The notes below the pieces were generated by a model that worked only from the letters and a program-made list of their open reading frames with translations, ran no database searches and had not been told where the DNA came from. The translations under genes and the position numbers were made by a program. 64,000 nucleotides of DNA from Branchiostoma floridae (Eukaryota; Chordata; Leptocardii; Amphioxiformes; Branchiostomatidae): contig NC_049993.1 in NCBI RefSeq assembly GCF_000003815.2, positions 11,849,598 through 11,913,597 of the forward strand, in the 5' to 3' direction. Of the stretch, positions 57,996 to 64,000 are shown one piece after another (position 1 is the first letter of the stretch; each line of letters starts with the position of its first letter).

Positions 57996-60900
57996 ATGGC
58001 TGCCCTGGTAGCCAGCCCTCTACTGACGTGTAGCGACTGTAAGATGACTTTCAAGTCACCAGCGCTACTCCAGAAGCACAAGGAGAAGTTCTGTGTAGGG
58101 AGTGGGATCGGAGACCCGAACAGACTAGCCAGGGACGCAGAGAGGCTGAGACAAGCGGCCTACAAGCCGGCAGAACCCGCGGTAAGATTTAGCCTTTCTG
58201 GTAGAGCAGGTAAAAACCACCTGTTAATCACTTAATGTTACGCTAAGCACATGGGCTGTTCCACAAAATGAAATATTTATCAATATTCAATCAATTATTA
58301 ACAAAAGAGCAGCTCAAGATTTATTTTAACAGAAGTTATTCTTTCATATAGTCCCAAAGAATGTTTTTGAAATGTGTATAGTGTGAAAAATTGGAGGTTC
58401 TATTATAGCAATATTTAGGTCTATTATAGCAATAATTAGGTCTACTATGGCAATAATCAGTTGTTTGTCATATGTTTGACCCAAATAGAAGGTGTATTTA
58501 CTACATTTCATGCATAACTTCAATGGTACAGCATAGTTTAAAGTAGTGGAACAGTTCTTCTTTTTCCTTAGTTGGCTAAATCAGGATCTCAGAATTCTAA
58601 CTTGTCTTAACCTTATCAATAGGGTTGCCACTTTTATTGTAAAGCAAAACTTCTCTTTACTGTTGTATGTGAATTCATATTGTCATTTACAAGTTATTTA
58701 CTTGTATTGGTAAGTGTCCAAAAACAATTATTAAGTAAAGGGGTTTGGCCGAGTTTTGTGTTGGTTATATAGTTTTTTAGTATAATGCAGCTTGGAGCTT
58801 GATTTGATACTAGAAAGAAATTTTGATAAAGACGACAATATCAAACATAAAAATTGCACTGCTGAGTAACATGACCTGATTGGACGATAGTTTTTGAGTG
58901 AAAATAACTGTCAGGATACTGGGTACAATTATCAAGGGAGCCCAAAATGTCTCGATAGATTGTGATATTCAATTTGTTAAGTCTACCTGTGACATTTCAT
59001 CATAGCTTACTGTATACCCACACATAGTTCTCAAAGAAAAGGAAAGCACCTTTCCATTTTGTGAACTCCCCAATTGAAATTAAACTGTTAGAGGGTCTAA
59101 CAAACAATCTTGTTTGTAAGATGTTGACTCGGCAAGCCATAGCTCCCCTATACCACATATTGAACAGCCCAGCTGGCTCTAAGCACTGCTCAAGAGGCAG
59201 GTGGAAACATGTAATCAATATCCTGCTTCCTCCATGGTTACATGTCACCACTGGTTCCTCTGTGACCTGTAGCACACAAACATGTCTGGTACTGACTGCA
59301 TTCTTGTCAAAATGTTCAACAAATTTGCATTTCAGTAAAGAAACCTACTAAAGACTGAATTGCGCCAAATTTTGTGTTGTTCACCATGCTGTGTTATGGT
59401 TGTTTCATTGTTTTCATGCAGGAATAACTCCAAAGAAAGTAGAACATGTAACAGCAAAGCCAAACATTACCAGTAGCTTTTTTGCCATATTTTTCAGCCA
59501 TTTTAACTGAACTTCTGAGTAAAAGAGGGTATCCAGAAACTACACTACTACAAAAATGTGGGAGATAGGTTATTCAATCAGAAAAAAAGCAAAACAAGAA
59601 AGGAAGATAAAGTTAAGAATATACTTATCTTTCAATTTATGTAGACTAATATTTGGCACAAAAATGTCAGTGAAGATCATGATTCCACAGAAAGCACACT
59701 TTGTATACCAATATTCATGTTAGGAGAATGTATTTTATGAGACTGGTGCAACAGAGACTGAGATAGCAAATTGATACATATTCTGATTGGCTAAACTTCC
59801 ATACCAGTAGGGCAAGTTACTTACAATTTTTGGGCTATCAGAAATTATGCAATTTTGACATGTATTAAGTACTAGAACTCATAGTCTTCTAATTTGGGAC
59901 ACAAAGGGACCGTCCACTGAAATGCGATACTGGCCTTTTTAACATTCTCTTTGAGTGAGGTCGTGTACAATGGCACTTTGCTCATACAAAAACATGACCT
60001 GTCCATTGAGAGGACAGGCATTTGTAAGTGCCCCTGTTGTCAATTGAAACCTAACCCCATGTAAAAACAAGGTTGAACATGATTGTGTAACATGTGGTTG
60101 ATTAGTGTGAAAATCCACCGCAGGTGTTTCTGGTGTGACTGCAGATTAGGTGGATTATTACATAGCAGGTGGTAAAGTAGCTAAGTATACAAAGACAGAA
60201 CAAAGCACAGACCTTTAAAGTTACAAATAAAGCATTGTTGAACCAAGGCCATATGATAAACCAGTAAATACGTGTCTTAACCTTCTTGGTGCCATCTATA
60301 TTAAGAAAGGTCTTCTAAGGTGAAACTTGGCATTGACAGAATCAAAAGTAGAAAAATCCTAAAGTTTGATGTGTTCATTGATCGCTGGAAATCCTATAGG
60401 TCCAGGTGTTTTAGCTAGTTTCCTCAACCATTAGGCCATTCACTGTAACCTTAGGAAAACAGAATAAATGGTGCATATACAGGTGTCATCTTCCAAACTA
60501 CTAGCAAGTACCAAGATGGGCAATTCTGAGTGTATACGATGACTGTATCTAATCACTGAAACGGTTGTACTGATTTTATTGATAGCTTAAATGATAACAT
60601 CACAGAACAGGTATAATCCTTAAGCCATTAAGTACATTTTACATAACTTAATTGCACAACAATTGTACAATAAGATATATGTAACCTATGCTATTCTATT
60701 ACTTAACAACAATACTAAGATAATCTCCTTGGCAAGAGGTTCTTGTTTGGGATAGGACTGGTACAGTCTTTAATGTAATTTTCAACTCTTGGATAATCTT
60801 ACGCACTAGTCATATCTAATTATACAATGCAGGGATATAAACTTCTGCTGCTTTTCATGTTAATCAGAAGTAATAAACCGTGGATTAGAATTAGCTGACA

Positions 60901-63721
60901 CAATCATTTTCAGTATTAAAAAGTACATTTCTTTTCAGGCTTTTCACCTCACCCATCTCATTATAGATAACTACAGGGTACTACATGGATATGCTAATTG
61001 CTTGACAGACTTGTCAGTGAATGCGACTGAAACAGTTTCTAATTAATGACTTAACGATATGCAGTCAAGAATAATATGCGTATACAATGTTACTAAGGAA
61101 TGATAGAATTGTGTTAACAAGTGTTGAGGTCCTGTCACCTAATTGTAGAATAAGTAGCTTGTTAATGAAGTGGCATTCTCTTCATAATGTCAGCAGGTCA
61201 TGACAGTTAACGTTTAACACCTATAAATTCAAGCATGTTTTGAAATACTGACGTAGGCAAATAATGCAGGCCTACCATTTGTTCATTTTGTTTTTTGAAC
61301 TACACAGGCATTTGTAAGCCTGAAAATGAAAAACTGAATTACTGTAACCTCTTGGTCTACTTTCTCACTAGAAATGCTGAGGTCTTCACTTTTTGACAGT
61401 TTGAAATTCAGATAAATCTTAACCACTGTAAACATCAATAACAACTCACATATTGTTTGCTTTTATTGCCCAATACTGATTCACATCATAAAAGATCTTG
61501 AAAGCAATCTTTGCTCTGCTGAAATAATTCCTGCAGTTTTAGTCACCTTGTAATGATGGACTTTTATCAACCTTACAATTTGCAACTATTGTATCTAATT
61601 AGGTCCATTAATTGAATTTTAATGCCTAAGTTTTGAAACCTTATCATTGCTTTTAATCATTACCTTTTTACTTTAAGTTAATGGGTTTAGCTAATTAATA
61701 ACCTTCACAAGTGGACGTCATTACCCAATGTCTTTAGGAATAACTATTCTACTATAAAACTTGGAATCGATTAACAGATGTTGCCACATGCAAACCTGTT
61801 TGTTGTTACGGCAACAGCTCTGATGTCGCAGGGGTCGGCGACCTTATCAGATGGAAGTGTTTTCAGCCAGCAGGGTTGCCTAGCTAAACTAATTAAGCAC
61901 TATGCCATGCTCCTTAACAGCTTTGGAATTGTTGACTTCTTGCCTGAACATATTTGATCACACAGGTCATATTTGCCACAGCATGCCAACAATCAATTCT
62001 TGTGGGGATAGTGGCCGTCATACTGTAAATTCACTTAGATTTGAGGGGGTTACATTTTGTGGTAGGGAAGAAAAGAAGCTTTTGCAGTGTTAAGAGTTTG
62101 CATTTGGGTTACTGACAGAAAATCTGTGATGGCCATATTTTATTAGATTTTTGGACATCAATGTTGCACTTTGGACAAACACTTCTAACCCTTTACAGCT
62201 AATGCTTACAAATTTGATACGTTGTGAAAATCTTCCGCATCACACGCTGTTGAAAATTGAAAAATCTGGAGATTTTATAGATAAATCTCCAGATTTTCTG
62301 GGAAATCTGGAGATTTTTGGTTACAGTGCAATGATTTTTGTAGTGGTCACTTTGAAAATAAAACCACAGTTAATATTGAAAGACTTACAGTACAAATGTA
62401 TTTGATCTGTGTCCTAGCCAAAATGCCATTTTATTTATTCAGTAGGTTTTGGGGGGCGAGTCTCCCATGGAGCTAAATCCATGAACATACAAATCTATTA
62501 GAGGCATTCTTTGCAACACTGCAAGCTTCATTAAAAGTTTGAAGCTGTGTTTGCAGTTCAAAGTCAGGACTTTGGATCAACAAAGAAGTGTAGAAGTGGA
62601 CCAAACATTAATAATAGAATTCTTTAGACCAGGCGGCAGCTACATGTATTCAGAAGTAAACCATTATTATAGAAGTGTCTGATAAGTTATTTATGATTTG
62701 TGCAAAAGGCAAATAATTGCCCCATTTATCACAATTAGTTCACTCTAAGTGACAAGCAACTGTGCAATAGTTTTAGCTGTCACAGTGGTAAAATTATGTA
62801 TAGAGACATGCCAATTTAGTTTCTTGTTTCTGTAATTTGCTGCATCAATTCTTCTGATTATAAATATCAGATTAAAAAAATCACAGTGTCATGTACAATT
62901 TAAGATTACGAATTCCAATCCCCAAATGATTTTGGCACCAACAGTCAAAAGTTGTCCTTTTTTTGCATTAAAAGTTTAACTGATTCATTATTTAAATGGA
63001 ATTCATTGCTGCTGTTGCAAGAACCAAAAATCAAATTGGTTTGGCCAGAATAAATACATTCATTGCATTCATTCCTTTGAACAACCGCCCCTTCAAAAAG
63101 CAATGAATTCCAGCTTCCAGACAGCCAGTCATGTCCAAAGTGCCATGTGCTTGTAATGATTAATTCAAATCCTCCCTCCAAAATTACCTGCTTTTAACTT
63201 CTGACAATGATGTATGTCGCCTCCAAGAAACATGACATTTATTTGTGACATTTTCTGCCTCTTTGCACTCCAATGGATACCCAGAGCTAACTGCACAGGA
63301 GGAATGTGATATGGAAACATTAGCTCTTAGGGTAGCAAATATTTTTGCTATTAGCTCAGTCTTTGTAAGACAAAGTTCTGTTGTAATAGGGGGCCAATCA
63401 GTGAGTTCTCTATGTCTGCATTCTAATCTTACTAAAGTACAGTATGGTCTCAATGGATTATCTGAAAGATACTGATATAAAGGATCATTCATTGAGAATT
63501 AAGGATTGTTCTCATGATATTCAAGATTAAAAACTATTATCTTTAGTGGGCAATTAAGTGGAAAACACTGGTTGTCAATGGTTGATCCTGTGTTTACCTG
63601 CCGCACCTGTTGTTTGTAGAACAAACAGACGATGGAGACAGGGTCGACACACATCCTGAATAAACCCTCCTCTTTTCTACTATTGCAGCCACCGTCGCCT
63701 GACCCCAACCTGACGACCAAG
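57996..63721 (+). CDS. CCDC17-like protein, first two exons (partial)
   Basis: Start of a gene running past the right edge. Exon 57996-58181 encodes 62 residues; the ATG has a good context (CAGCCATGGCT). The intron is about 5.5 kb, and exon 63689-63721 (PPSPDPNLTTK) follows in phase 0 with clean AG and GT sites. The N-terminus carries a compact zinc-finger-like motif, CX2CX12HX4C: Cys12, Cys15, His28, Cys33 in LTCSDCKMTFKSPALLQKHK, followed by VGSGIGDPNR and a helical, basic DAERLRQAAY. Vertebrate CCDC17 begins, as I recall, with a very similar CxxC...H...FCIG module before its coiled coils. The coiled coil itself is outside the window, so the name is provisional; another C2HC-finger protein is possible. 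Confidence 0.55.
58396..58460. repeat. Three tandem ~21-bp units
   Basis: GGTCTATTATAGCAATAATT in three slightly different copies. Confidence 0.6.
62261..62297. repeat. Perfect 15-bp hairpin plus a third arm copy
   Basis: AAAATCTGGAGATTT (62261-62275) and its exact reverse complement (62283-62297) are separated by 7 bp. A further direct copy, AAATCTGGAGATTT, begins at 62303. Confidence 0.7.
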
Positions 63722-64000
63722 GTAGGAATCATGGGAAGGTTCTGTAACTACGGCAACATAAAAACACTTCTCCGTGCTTGGATTGTTATTAGAATTTCTG
63801 TCGTGTGAATCCTTCATCATGTCAATGTATGGCCGTCTAAGTGCTCGTGAGTGCTACGATTTCTGTTGAGTGTTACCTTTTGAAAATCTTTACTACTCGT
63901 CTTGCCTTTGGTTTTGAGTTCTGTTATGCCTCATTTTGTTCTATGAATGCACCATACTTGTCTTTGCATGACCACTGCACTTTGTATACAAGCATTTGGT

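Larger units (their letters stand above)
58182..63688 (+). other. Long first intron of the CCDC17-like gene
   Basis: AT-rich, with no exon, RNA gene or long frame recognised. Contains a short triplicated word at 58396-58460 and a small palindrome at 62261-62297. Confidence 0.45.

Overview
The window looks like draft genomic DNA from an invertebrate deuterostome, most probably a lancelet (Branchiostoma). The basis is inference. The genes are intron-rich and chordate-like: TTC26, SARA/ZFYVE9, CNPY3 and ERI3 match the vertebrate proteins almost domain for domain from recalled sequences. The introns are small, most are packed with short hairpin DNA elements, and near-identical local duplications suggest a highly polymorphic assembly. 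One run of exactly 100 N (42561-42660) marks an unsized gap.

Layout, left to right: P4HTM on + (3' two thirds only, enters from the left edge); a ZIP zinc transporter of the SLC39A1/3 type on -; TTC26/IFT56 on +; indoleamine 2,3-dioxygenase (IDO) on -; CNPY3 on +; ERI3-type exonuclease on -; SARA/ZFYVE9 on +; then about 4 kb without a recognisable gene; then the first two exons of a CCDC17-like gene on +, running off the right edge. The first seven genes alternate strand strictly. This gives three head-to-head promoter regions (ZIP/TTC26, IDO/CNPY3, ERI3/SARA) and three tail-to-tail junctions. I rebuilt exon chains by hand from GT/AG sites, phase agreement and protein continuity. Five complete proteins result: ZIP 326 aa, TTC26 556 aa, IDO 396 aa, CNPY3 278 aa and ERI3 275 aa.

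The genes do not form one pathway. They cover ER/membrane dioxygenase activity (P4HTM), zinc uptake (ZIP), ciliary transport (TTC26), tryptophan catabolism (IDO), TLR/ER chaperoning (CNPY3), RNA 3' trimming (ERI3), and TGF-beta signalling on early endosomes (SARA).

The most interesting signals are in TTC26. It has two intact, diverged, phase-matched terminal coding exons (23323-23437 and 24643-24757), which could give two C-termini. It also has three local duplications of exon/intron boundaries; in two of them the extra copy is a decoy that leads to a premature stop. An RFX X-box-like site lies in intron 4. Elsewhere there are at least eight structured non-autonomous transposons, including two hAT-like MITEs with matching 8-bp target-site duplications, a 548-bp element with ~40-bp inverted repeats, a 142-bp near-palindrome, and a 1.06-kb element with internal tandem units. 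No CRISPR array, operon or bacterial feature is present, and I found no clearly new multi-gene system.
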